From assembly GCA_033856535.1 (NCBI GenBank), contig JAWVEV010000063.1, positions 1-12,452 of the forward strand: a DNA stretch of 12,452 nt. The letters run 5' to 3'. Position 1 is the first letter of the stretch. Each line of letters starts with the position of its first letter. Made by a program: the position numbers and the translations under genes. The notes under the pieces are model-generated. The model worked only from the letters and a program-made list of their open reading frames with translations. It was not told the origin of the DNA and ran no database searches. Source of the stretch: JAWVEV01 sp033856535. GTDB lineage: Bacteria; Actinomycetota; Thermoleophilia; Miltoncostaeales; Miltoncostaeaceae. This document shows, in pieces, positions 1 through 7,426 of this stretch.

Positions 1-1931
<1,931 letters not shown>

Positions 1932-2008
1932 ACGCGCCCGGGCTCCCGACGTTCGCGCTCGCCGCGGGCGAGGGCGAGCTCCTGCGATTCAGCGGCGCCG
2001 AGTTCATC

Positions 2009-2371
2009 GTGCGCGCGTCCGCGGGCACGACCGGAGGGTTCTGCCTGATCGAGGAGATCGACCCGCTCGACACGCCGCTCCACGTCCACGAGCGTGAGGA
2101 CGAGCTGTTCTACGTCCTCGAGGACGAGCACGAGTTCCGGGTGGGCGACGCGACCTTCCTGGTCGGTCCCGGCGCGGTGGTCTTCGCCCCGCGCGGCGTG
2201 CCCCACGGGCACCGTCGCGTCGTGCCCCGGATGGGCCGGTTCTTGACGATGTGCGCCCCGGCCGGCTTCGAGGGCTTCTTCCGCGAGCTGGACGCCGCCG
2301 AGCGGGCGGGGACCATCGGACCGGAGGCCTACGCCGAGGCCTCCGCCCGATACGGCATCACCTGGTTGTAG
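2009..2371 (+). CDS. Cupin-domain protein (small single-domain cupin), true start uncertain
   Basis: Small metal-binding beta-barrel protein of unknown substrate. From the GTG at 2009, cupin motif 1 is H25-x-H27-x4-E32 (LHVHEREDE) and motif 2 is P61-x-G63-x2-H66 (PRGVPH). The C-terminal part GFEGFFREL...AYAEASARYGITWL is typical of actinobacterial cupins in this group. The same frame stays open upstream and reads like cupin sequence from about 1943 (FALAAGEGELLRFSGAEF), which relatives usually carry, yet no ATG, GTG or TTG lies in that stretch. A good Shine-Dalgarno, GGAGGGG, overlaps the ftsH stop at 1922-1928 and would fit a start at 1934, where the codon is GCG, one base from GTG. The GTG at 2009 has no Shine-Dalgarno and would cut off the first strands, so the coordinates are a conservative minimum. 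The gene is probably cotranscribed with ftsH. The substrate cannot be told from the sequence. Confidence 0.85.
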   Translation: MRASAGTTGGFCLIEEIDPLDTPLHVHEREDELFYVLEDEHEFRVGDATFLVGPGAVVFAPRGVPHGHRRVVPRMGRFLTMCAPAGFEGFFRELDAAERAGTIGPEAYAEASARYGITWL

Positions 2372-2381
2372 CTCGGGCTAC
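2368..2381. terminator. Small hairpin spanning both convergent stop codons
   Basis: GTAGC (2368-2372) pairs with GCTAC (2377-2381) around a TCGG loop, with possible G-U extensions. The stem holds the cupin stop (2369-2371) in one arm and the PASTA gene stop (2378-2380, minus strand) in the other, so the element is nearly symmetric for the two genes. It is short and has no T-run, so a terminator role is only a guess. Confidence 0.25.
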
Positions 2382-2845
2382 GGGCGGCGCAGGGTCCGCG
2401 CCACGGCCGGCCAGTCGAGCGGGTTGCCCGGCAGGCCGATCTCGTCGTCCTTCACGGAGCTGAGCACGACCGTCTGGTCCCGGTTCACCCGGGCCCCCGG
2501 CAGCGGCCACTGCTCCACCACGGTCCAGTTCCGGTCCCACAGGAGCAGCCGCCCCTGACCGGTCGCGTCCTGCTCGCTCAGGCGCCACAGGCCGCGGGCC
2601 TGCATCGTGTCCTGCGCGAGCTGGTGGTCCAGGCCGACCACGTTCGGGACGATCACCTTGCGGGGCACGATGCGCGGCGGGCGCGGCCCGTCGCCCATCG
2701 TGACGGTCCACGTGCCCTCCACCGCGGCGGCGGTGCTCGTGCCGCCGGTCCCGCCGCCCCCGAGCAGCGCCACGGACGCCACGCCGGCAACCACCGCACC
2801 CGCCACGGCTGCCCGCAGGCCCCGGGGTCCTCCTGATCGGCTCAT
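2378..2845 (-). CDS. Small exported PASTA-domain protein
   Basis: A 155-residue protein with a basic N-terminus (MSRSGGPRGLR) and a hydrophobic Ala/Val/Gly segment at about residues 10-30. A Gly/Thr/Ser-rich stretch follows, then one PASTA domain at about 65-132: VPNVVGLDHQLAQDTMQARG, DATGQGRLLLWDRNW and a closing PLPGARVNRDQTVVL strand. PASTA domains often bind peptidoglycan or muropeptides. Small exported PASTA proteins of this type are common in actinobacteria and their role is largely unknown. No kinase or transpeptidase domain is attached. I chose the ATG at 2845 because GGGAGG lies 7 bases upstream on the minus strand (2853-2858) and because it puts the basic residues directly before the hydrophobic segment. 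A start at 2899 would add 18 residues without a better signal. This is the only minus-strand gene in the window; it is convergent with the cupin gene and divergent from folP. Confidence 0.8.
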   Translation of the reverse strand: MSRSGGPRGLRAAVAGAVVAGVASVALLGGGGTGGTSTAAAVEGTWTVTMGDGPRPPRIVPRKVIVPNVVGLDHQLAQDTMQARGLWRLSEQDATGQGRLLLWDRNWTVVEQWPLPGARVNRDQTVVLSSVKDDEIGLPGNPLDWPAVARTLRRP

Positions 2846-2888
2846 CTCGTCGCCTCCCCTCGACGGCATGAGTGCCCCCTCGCGACCC

Positions 2889-2894
2889 AGATTA
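2889..2894 (-). promoter_or_regulatory. Possible -10 box for the PASTA gene
   Basis: The minus strand reads GGGTAATCTGGG here, and TAATCT matches TAnnnT. Transcription would start near 2882, leaving a leader of about 37 bases that carries the GGGAGG ribosome site. I see no clear -35 box. Confidence 0.35.
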
Positions 2895-2940
2895 CCCACA
2901 TGAGCATCGCCGGCCGATCCGACCCGGTCCGAGGGGCCGT

Positions 2941-2946
2941 TAGCCT
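2941..2946 (+). promoter_or_regulatory. Possible -10 box for a leaderless folP transcript
   Basis: TAGCCT lies 6 bases before the folP ATG (2953), the spacing expected if transcription starts on the start codon. There is no usable Shine-Dalgarno upstream; GAGGGG at 2931-2936 is too far away. The box sits in the loop of an inverted repeat, GGCCG (2935-2939) and CGGCC (2948-2952). A weak -35-like TCCGAC lies 17 bases further up (2918-2923). Confidence 0.4.
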
Positions 2947-2952
2947 GCGGCC

Positions 2953-3783
2953 ATGGCCGACCCGCTCGCCTGGCTCCGCCCGCCCTGCGTCATGGGGGTG
3001 CTCAACGTCACGCCGGACTCGTTCTCGGACCCGGGGCTCCACCTGGCGCCCGGCGCCGCCCTGGCCCGATTGCGGGAGATCGCCGGCGAGGGCGCGGCGA
3101 TCTGCGACCTTGGCGCGGAGAGCACCCGCCCGGGCGCCGAGCCGGTGCCGCCCGAGGAGCAGCTGCGCCGCTTGGGTGGCCTGTTGCAGGACCTCGCCGA
3201 GGGGCCCGCGCCGCTGCCGCTCTCGATCGACACGAGCAGCGCCCGCGTGGCCGCCGCGGCCCTGGACGCCGGCGCGGTCCTGGTGAACGACGTCACCGCC
3301 GGCCGCGCCGACCCGGCGCTGCTGGCGCTGGTCGCCGAGCGCGGCGCCGCGGTGTGCCTGATGCACATGCAGGGCACCCCGGCCACCATGCAGCGCGACC
3401 CGCGCTACGCCGACGTGGTCGGCGAGGTCCGCGACGCCCTCGCCGAGCGTCTCGGGGCGGCGGTCGACGCCGGCGTCCCGGAGGAGCGCGTGCTGCTCGA
3501 CCCCGGCATCGGCTTCGGCAAGACGCTCGAGCACAACCTCGCGCTGCTGGCGGGCCTGCCGGCGCTGGCCGCCCTCGGCCGCCCGCTGGTGGTCGGGGTC
3601 TCGCGAAAGGGCATGTTCGGGAAGCTGCTCGGCCGCCCGGTGGACCGGCGGCTGGCAGGGTCGCTGGCGGCCGGCCTTGCCGCGGTCGCCCGTGGCGCCG
3701 CCGTGATCCGCGCGCACGACGTGGCCGAGACCGCCGACGCGCTCCGGGTCTGGGCGGCGGTGGGGGAGGTGCGGACCCCGTGA
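2953..3783 (+). CDS. folP: Dihydropteroate synthase
   Basis: Joins p-aminobenzoate to 6-hydroxymethyl-7,8-dihydropterin pyrophosphate to give 7,8-dihydropteroate; this is the sulfonamide target of the folate pathway. The 276-residue protein shows the ordered TIM-barrel motifs: MGVLNVTPDSFSD (14-26, active-site N18), GAESTRPGA, SIDTSS, LVNDVTAG, CLMHMQGTPATMQ, DPGIGFGKT (183-191), SRKGMFG from 217, and R253-A-H255-D256 at the end. Length and motif order are those of a full, single-domain enzyme. After SFSD there is PG instead of the more usual GG, a minor change. It heads a tightly packed folP-folB-folK run: the last bases of folP contain the folB start in a GTGA overlap, implying coupled translation. 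The ATG at 2953 may be used leaderless. Confidence 0.97.
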   Translation: MADPLAWLRPPCVMGVLNVTPDSFSDPGLHLAPGAALARLREIAGEGAAICDLGAESTRPGAEPVPPEEQLRRLGGLLQDLAEGPAPLPLSIDTSSARVAAAALDAGAVLVNDVTAGRADPALLALVAERGAAVCLMHMQGTPATMQRDPRYADVVGEVRDALAERLGAAVDAGVPEERVLLDPGIGFGKTLEHNLALLAGLPALAALGRPLVVGVSRKGMFGKLLGRPVDRRLAGSLAAGLAAVARGAAVIRAHDVAETADALRVWAAVGEVRTP

Positions 3784-4154
3784 GCGGCGACCGCCTGGTG
3801 GTGCATCTGCGCGGCCTGGAGGTCTTCGGCCGCCACGGCGTCCACGCCGCCGAGCGGGAGCTGGGCCAGCGCTTCGTGGTCGACCTGGCGCTGGAGCTGG
3901 CCGGCGCCCGCGCCGCTCTCACCGACGACCTCGCCGACACGGTCGACTACGCCGCGCTGGCCGCCGCCGTGGCCGCGCTGGTCGCCGGGCCGCCGGTCGC
4001 GCTGCTCGAGCGCCTGGCGAGCCTGATCGCCGACCGGGTCCTTGCCGAGCCCGGCGTCGCGGCGGTCGAGGTGACCGTCCGCAAGCCGCACGTCGCGCTG
4101 CCGCAGACGGTGACCGAGACCGCGGTCACGCTCCGGCGCTCGCGCCACGGGTGA
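3780..4154 (+). CDS. folB: Dihydroneopterin aldolase
   Basis: Cleaves 7,8-dihydroneopterin to 6-hydroxymethyl-7,8-dihydropterin and glycolaldehyde, supplying the FolK substrate. The 124-residue protein has the tunnelling-fold signature: GLEVFGRHGVHAAERELGQ near the start with the substrate-binding Glu (E25), DTVDYAAL with Y57, LLERLASLIAD in the helix, and the catalytic Lys in VRKPHVALP (K102). The GTG start at 3780 overlaps the folP stop by 4 bases (GTGA); the frame is open further upstream but only inside folP. Length is normal for the family. The stop in turn overlaps the folK GTG. Confidence 0.95.
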   Translation: MSGDRLVVHLRGLEVFGRHGVHAAERELGQRFVVDLALELAGARAALTDDLADTVDYAALAAAVAALVAGPPVALLERLASLIADRVLAEPGVAAVEVTVRKPHVALPQTVTETAVTLRRSRHG

Positions 4155-4660
4155 GGTACTGGCTCGGCCTCGGCGCGAACCTCGGCGACCGCCGTGCCGC
4201 GCTCGAGGCGGCGCTCGCCTGGCTGTCCGGCGCCGGCGTCGCGGTCGAGGCGGTGAGCCCGGCCTACGAGACCGCGCCGCGCGACGTCGTCGACCAGCCG
4301 GCCTTCATGAACGCCGCCGTCCGCGTGGCGACGGACCTGCCGCCCGAGGATCTCCTTCGGACCGTGAAGGAGCTCGAGCGGGAGCTCGGGCGCGAGCCCG
4401 GCCCGCGCCGGGGCCCGCGCGCGATCGACTGCGACCTGCTGCTCTGGGACGGCGGCGCCCACGATGCCGGCGACCTGCTGACCATCCCGCACCCCCGGCT
4501 GGCCGAGCGCCGCTTCGCGCTTCTGCCCGTGCTGGACCTGGATCCCGGGCTGGCGCTGCCCGACGGCCGGCGGCTGGCGGACCTGCTCGCCGCGATTCCG
4601 CCCGGCGACCAGCCGGCGCGTCGGCTCGAGGAGCCGCTCACGGTGCCTGAGCTAGACTGA
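4151..4660 (+). CDS. folK: 6-hydroxymethyl-7,8-dihydropterin pyrophosphokinase
   Basis: Transfers pyrophosphate from ATP to 6-hydroxymethyl-7,8-dihydropterin, making the substrate of FolP. Seen motifs: LGLGANLGDR at the N-terminus, FMNAAV, the basic loop before GPRAIDCDLLL with the two magnesium-binding aspartates D93 and D95, and IPHPRLAERRFALLPVLDLDP, the family signature. The 169 residues are a complete single-domain HPPK. The GTG at 4151 overlaps the folB stop as GTGA, so folP, folB and folK are probably translated as a coupled set. The last codons overlap a TAGACT box that may be a promoter for the next gene. Confidence 0.96.
   Translation: MRYWLGLGANLGDRRAALEAALAWLSGAGVAVEAVSPAYETAPRDVVDQPAFMNAAVRVATDLPPEDLLRTVKELERELGREPGPRRGPRAIDCDLLLWDGGAHDAGDLLTIPHPRLAERRFALLPVLDLDPGLALPDGRRLADLLAAIPPGDQPARRLEEPLTVPELD
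4653..4658 (+). promoter_or_regulatory. Possible internal -10 box ahead of the DUF2469 gene
   Basis: TAGACT fits TAnnnT and lies at the very end of folK, 27 bases before the next ATG. No good -35 is visible. It would let the DUF2469-coaX-dusB part be transcribed separately. Its base composition stands out only slightly in this GC-rich DNA. Confidence 0.3.
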
Positions 4661-4685
4661 CCGGCCCCCGCATCCGAGAGGAACC

Positions 4686-4994
4686 ATGTCTCACACCGAC
4701 GAGCTCGAGGAGTACGACGCCGAGCTCGAGCTGCGGCTCAAGCGCGAGTACGCCGACGTCTTCCCCCTCTTCCGCTACTGCGTGCTGACGCAGGAGGCAA
4801 CGTACCTCTGCAATCAGTTCGAGCGGGACTTCATGCCGCAGGCGTCCTACCCGTTCTTCCACATCACGATGGAGGACGTCTGGGTCTGGGACAAGAACCG
4901 GCCCTCGCGGATCATCCCCAAGGTCGAGATCTACACGACCCAGGACGTCACGCTCGAGATCCTGAAGCTGGACGTCGTCGAGGACCCCAGCTAG
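4686..4994 (+). CDS. DUF2469-family small protein
   Basis: A 102-residue acidic protein that I recognise as a member of the actinobacterial DUF2469 family. The pattern EEYDAELELRLKREYADV, LFRYCVLTQEATYLCNQ, then ITMEDVWVWDKNRPSR and VEIYTTQDVTLE follows the family order EKYE-E-EL-L-REY-DV, F-Y-VET---FYL-N, DAWVWD--RP-RF and V-V-T-KDVNVEEL. It has no signal peptide or membrane segment and no known catalytic motif, so a cytosolic role is likely; the function is unknown. The ATG at 4686 is preceded by a good ribosome site (GAGAGGAA at 4676-4683). In many actinobacteria this gene sits near rnhB and lepB; here it lies between folK and coaX, with only 4 bases to coaX. Confidence 0.78.
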   Translation: MSHTDELEEYDAELELRLKREYADVFPLFRYCVLTQEATYLCNQFERDFMPQASYPFFHITMEDVWVWDKNRPSRIIPKVEIYTTQDVTLEILKLDVVEDPS

Positions 4995-4998
4995 CCCG

Positions 4999-5817
4999 AT
5001 GCTGCTCGCGATCGACGTCGGGAACACCCAGACCCTCGCGGGCGTCTACCACGGGACGGAGCTGCTCCACGACTGGCGCATCCGGACCGAGCGGGCGGCG
5101 ACCGCGGACGAGCTGGCCGCGCACCACGACCAGATCCTCCGTCTGCGGGGCGGCGGCCTGGACGCGCTCGACGGGATGGTCGTCGGGTCGGTGGTGCCGC
5201 CGCTCACGGCGGCGTACCGCGGCCTCGGGCTGAAGTACCTCGGCCGCGAGCCGCTGGTCGTCGGACCCGGCGTGCGGACCGGCATCTCGGTCGCGATCGA
5301 CAACCCCCACGAGCTCGGCGCCGACCGGCTGGCCAACGCCGTGGCGGCCTACCGCCGCTACGAGGGGGCCTGCATCGTGGTCGACTTCGGCACGGCCACT
5401 AACTTCGACGTGGTCTCGGCCGCCGGCGAGTACCTCGGCGGCGCGATCGCGCCGGGCATCGAGACCTCCCTCGACGCGCTCGCCAGCAAGGCCGCCCGGC
5501 TGGTGAAGATCGACCTGGCGGCGCCCGAGCGCGCCATCGGCAAGTCGACCGTCGAGAGCATGCGCTCCGGCGTGGTCTTCGGCGCGGTCGCGATGGTCGA
5601 CGGCATCGTCGCGCGCATCAAGGAGGAGCTCGGCGGGGACCCGATCGTCGTGGCCACCGGCGGGCTGGCCGCGATGGTCTGCCGCCACTCGCTCCAGATC
5701 GACGACCACGCGCCGCTGCTCACGCTCGAGGGGCTGCGGATCATCCACGAGCGCAACACGGCCCGCCCCGCGCGCGGCGCCGTCGCGCCGCCGGCCGCGG
5801 CCGCGGGGGCGGCGTGA
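4999..5817 (+). CDS. coaX: Type III pantothenate kinase
   Basis: Phosphorylates pantothenate, the first step of coenzyme A synthesis. It shows the ASKHA-fold kinase motifs: DVGNTQT at residues 6-12 (phosphate 1), GADR at 107-110, DFGTATNFD from D129 (phosphate 2 and substrate site), GGAIAPGI and ATGGLA near the C-terminus. The 272-residue length slightly exceeds the usual 255-260 because of an Ala/Pro/Arg-rich tail after HERN that is probably disordered. The ATG at 4999 is 4 bases after the DUF2469 stop and has only a distant GAGGA, so translation may depend on coupling. The end overlaps the dusB GTG by 4 bases. Type III enzymes are generally not inhibited by CoA; that is family knowledge. 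Confidence 0.96.
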   Translation: MLLAIDVGNTQTLAGVYHGTELLHDWRIRTERAATADELAAHHDQILRLRGGGLDALDGMVVGSVVPPLTAAYRGLGLKYLGREPLVVGPGVRTGISVAIDNPHELGADRLANAVAAYRRYEGACIVVDFGTATNFDVVSAAGEYLGGAIAPGIETSLDALASKAARLVKIDLAAPERAIGKSTVESMRSGVVFGAVAMVDGIVARIKEELGGDPIVVATGGLAAMVCRHSLQIDDHAPLLTLEGLRIIHERNTARPARGAVAPPAAAAGAA

Positions 5818-6866
5818 AGAAGCGCATGAAGGCGATCCTGGCCGGCCGCGGCGCGCCGGCCGAGCCGGCGGCCCCGCTCGAGGGGCCGAACCCGGTGGCC
5901 GAGCCGTTCGCGATCGGCGACCTCCGCCTGGCGAACCGGCTGGTGCAGGCGCCCCTGGCCGGCATCGCCAACTGGGCCTTCCGGCGCCAGTCGCGCCGCC
6001 ACGGCGCCGGCCTGACGGTCTCCGAGATGGTCTCGAGCTTCGCGGTCCACCACGGCAACGAGAAGACGCTGCGGATGCTCCGGATCGTGGCCGACGAGCA
6101 CCCGGTGGGCGTCCAGGTCTTCGGATCGCACGCGGACGTGATGGCCGACGCCGCCCGCGCCGCCGAGGCGGCCGGCGCGGACCTGGTGGACATCAACATG
6201 GGCTGCCCGGTGTCGAAGGTCTGCAAGACCGGCGCCGGCGCCGCCATGCTCGACGACCCGGACGCCGCCGCGCGCGTGATCGAGGCGATGGCCCGCGCCG
6301 TGAGCATCCCGGTGACCGCGAAGATGCGCCGCGGCATGACCCCGGCGACCTCGCGCCCGGCCGAGACCGCGCGCCGGCTGGAGTCGGCCGGCGCCGCCGC
6401 GATCTGCCTGCACCCGCGGGCCGCGGCCGAGGAGTACGGCGGCACCGCCGACCACCGGATCACGGCCGAGGTGGTCGCCGCGGTGTCCGTCCCGGTGATC
6501 GCCAGCGGGGACATCGACTCGCCGGCGGCGGCCCGCCGGGTGATGGAGCAGACCGGCTGCGCGGCGGTCGCGATCGGCCGCGCCGCGCTCGGCAATCCCT
6601 GGGTGTTCGGCGAGATCCTCTCCGGCGTTCCGCGCCCCCGGCCGACCATCGACGAGGTGGTCGAGGAGGTCGAGCGGTTCGCCGCGGACCTGCGCGAGGC
6701 GGTCGGCGCCGACCGCGCCGGCGTGGACATCCGTAAGTTCTACCCCTGGTACCTGGCGGGGCTCGACGTTCCCAAGGAGGAGATCGACGCCCTGCTGGTC
6801 GCGCCCGGCTTGGACGCGGCCCTCGGGCGGCTCCGCGCGCTCCGCGCCGCGCCGCTCGCTGCTTGA
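5814..6866 (+). CDS. dusB: tRNA-dihydrouridine synthase, DusB type
   Basis: FMN- and NADPH-dependent enzyme that reduces uridines in tRNA to dihydrouridine. Motifs from the GTG at 5814: LVQAPLAGIAN near residue 44, the catalytic Cys in DINMGCPVSKV (C131), KTGAGAAML, KMRRG with the FMN-contacting Lys near 170, CLHPRAAAEEYGGTADH with His200, IASGDI and AIGRAALGNPWVF. The 350 residues comprise a TIM barrel plus a helical C-terminal domain, as usual. The first 25 or so residues are a non-conserved Pro/Ala-rich extension. An ATG at 5826 is an alternative start, but the GTGA overlap with coaX matches the style of this operon. The stop TGA is part of the TTGAAA -35 box for greA. Confidence 0.93.
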   Translation: MKKRMKAILAGRGAPAEPAAPLEGPNPVAEPFAIGDLRLANRLVQAPLAGIANWAFRRQSRRHGAGLTVSEMVSSFAVHHGNEKTLRMLRIVADEHPVGVQVFGSHADVMADAARAAEAAGADLVDINMGCPVSKVCKTGAGAAMLDDPDAAARVIEAMARAVSIPVTAKMRRGMTPATSRPAETARRLESAGAAAICLHPRAAAEEYGGTADHRITAEVVAAVSVPVIASGDIDSPAAARRVMEQTGCAAVAIGRAALGNPWVFGEILSGVPRPRPTIDEVVEEVERFAADLREAVGADRAGVDIRKFYPWYLAGLDVPKEEIDALLVAPGLDAALGRLRALRAAPLAA

Positions 6867-6892
6867 AAAGCCCCCGCGGCCTGATCTACATT
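6863..6892 (+). promoter_or_regulatory. sigma70-type promoter of greA
   Basis: TTGAAA (6863-6868) and TACATT (6887-6892) are separated by 18 bases, the best -35/-10 pair in the window. Transcription would start near 6899, giving a leader of about 39 bases. The -35 box overlaps the dusB stop codon, so greA-lysS can be transcribed independently of the genes upstream. Confidence 0.6.
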
Positions 6893-6913
6893 CCGGCGCC
6901 GCCTTCGGCCTCA

Positions 6914-6929
6914 CTCCTGCAGTAAGGAG
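6914..6929 (+). promoter_or_regulatory. greA ribosome-binding site within a small hairpin
   Basis: A strong Shine-Dalgarno (TAAGGAG, 6923-6929) lies 8 bases before the greA ATG. Its AGGAG part (6925-6929) can pair with CTCCT (6914-6918) across a 6-base loop. This could lower ribosome access, but the stem is only 5 base pairs. Confidence 0.4.
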
Positions 6930-6937
6930 ACGACACG

Positions 6938-7426
6938 ATGGACCGCGAAGTCATCCTCACCGAAGAGGGCTACTCGAAGCTCACCGAGGAGATCGAGTAT
7001 CTCTCGACCACGAAGCGTTTGGAGGTGGCGGAGCGCATCAAGGAGGCGCGCGAGTTCGGGGACATCTCCGAGAACTCCGAGTACGACGACGCCAAGAACG
7101 AGCAGGCGCAACTCGAGCACCGCATCCAGAGCCTCGAGCAGAAGCTCCGCAACGCGCGCGTCATCGACACCGAGCACGTGTCGACCGAGACCGTGTCGAT
7201 CGGGGCCCGCGTGACGCTGCGCGAGGCCGGCGGCGGCAAGGTGCGCGAGTACTCGATCGTCGGCTCCGCCGAGGCCGACCCGCGCAACCAGCGCCTCTCC
7301 AACGAGAGCCCCGTCGGCCGCGCCCTGCTCGGCCGCCGCAAGGGCGACAAGGTGACGATCCCGGCCCCGCGCGGGGCGCTCCAGTACGAGATCGTGTCGA
7401 TCAAGGCGGGTGAGGGCAGCGGCTGA
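6938..7426 (+). CDS. greA: Transcription elongation factor GreA
   Basis: Rescues backtracked RNA polymerase by stimulating cleavage of the transcript 3' end in the secondary channel. The 162-residue protein has the long N-terminal coiled coil (about residues 10-75) with the acidic tip FGDISENSEYDDAK. The key acidic residues D42 and E45 are present. The C-terminal FKBP-like domain includes VSIGARVTL, YSIVGSAEADP, ISNESPVGRALLG-like LSNESPVGRALLG and GDKVTIPAPRG. The ATG at 6938 has the best ribosome site in this part of the window. The end overlaps lysS by 17 bases, so the two are likely translated together. greA and lysS are neighbours in many bacteria. Confidence 0.97.
   Translation: MDREVILTEEGYSKLTEEIEYLSTTKRLEVAERIKEAREFGDISENSEYDDAKNEQAQLEHRIQSLEQKLRNARVIDTEHVSTETVSIGARVTLREAGGGKVREYSIVGSAEADPRNQRLSNESPVGRALLGRRKGDKVTIPAPRGALQYEIVSIKAGEGSG

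Noticed and set aside
1932..2008. Frameshift at the 5' end of the cupin gene
   Set aside because: The family-like sequence continues in the same frame from about 1943 through 2371, so no frameshift is needed; only the start codon is missing.
3354..3779. Upstream extension of the folB frame into folP
   Set aside because: The extension is Arg/Gly/Pro-rich shadow of folP; family homology starts at the GTG at 3780, which makes the GTGA overlap.
5358..6914. Long minus-strand ORF (518 codons) antisense to coaX and dusB
   Set aside because: Low-complexity Arg/Gly/His/Ala-rich translation with no family motif, lying opposite two clear genes; typical of antisense frames in GC-rich DNA.
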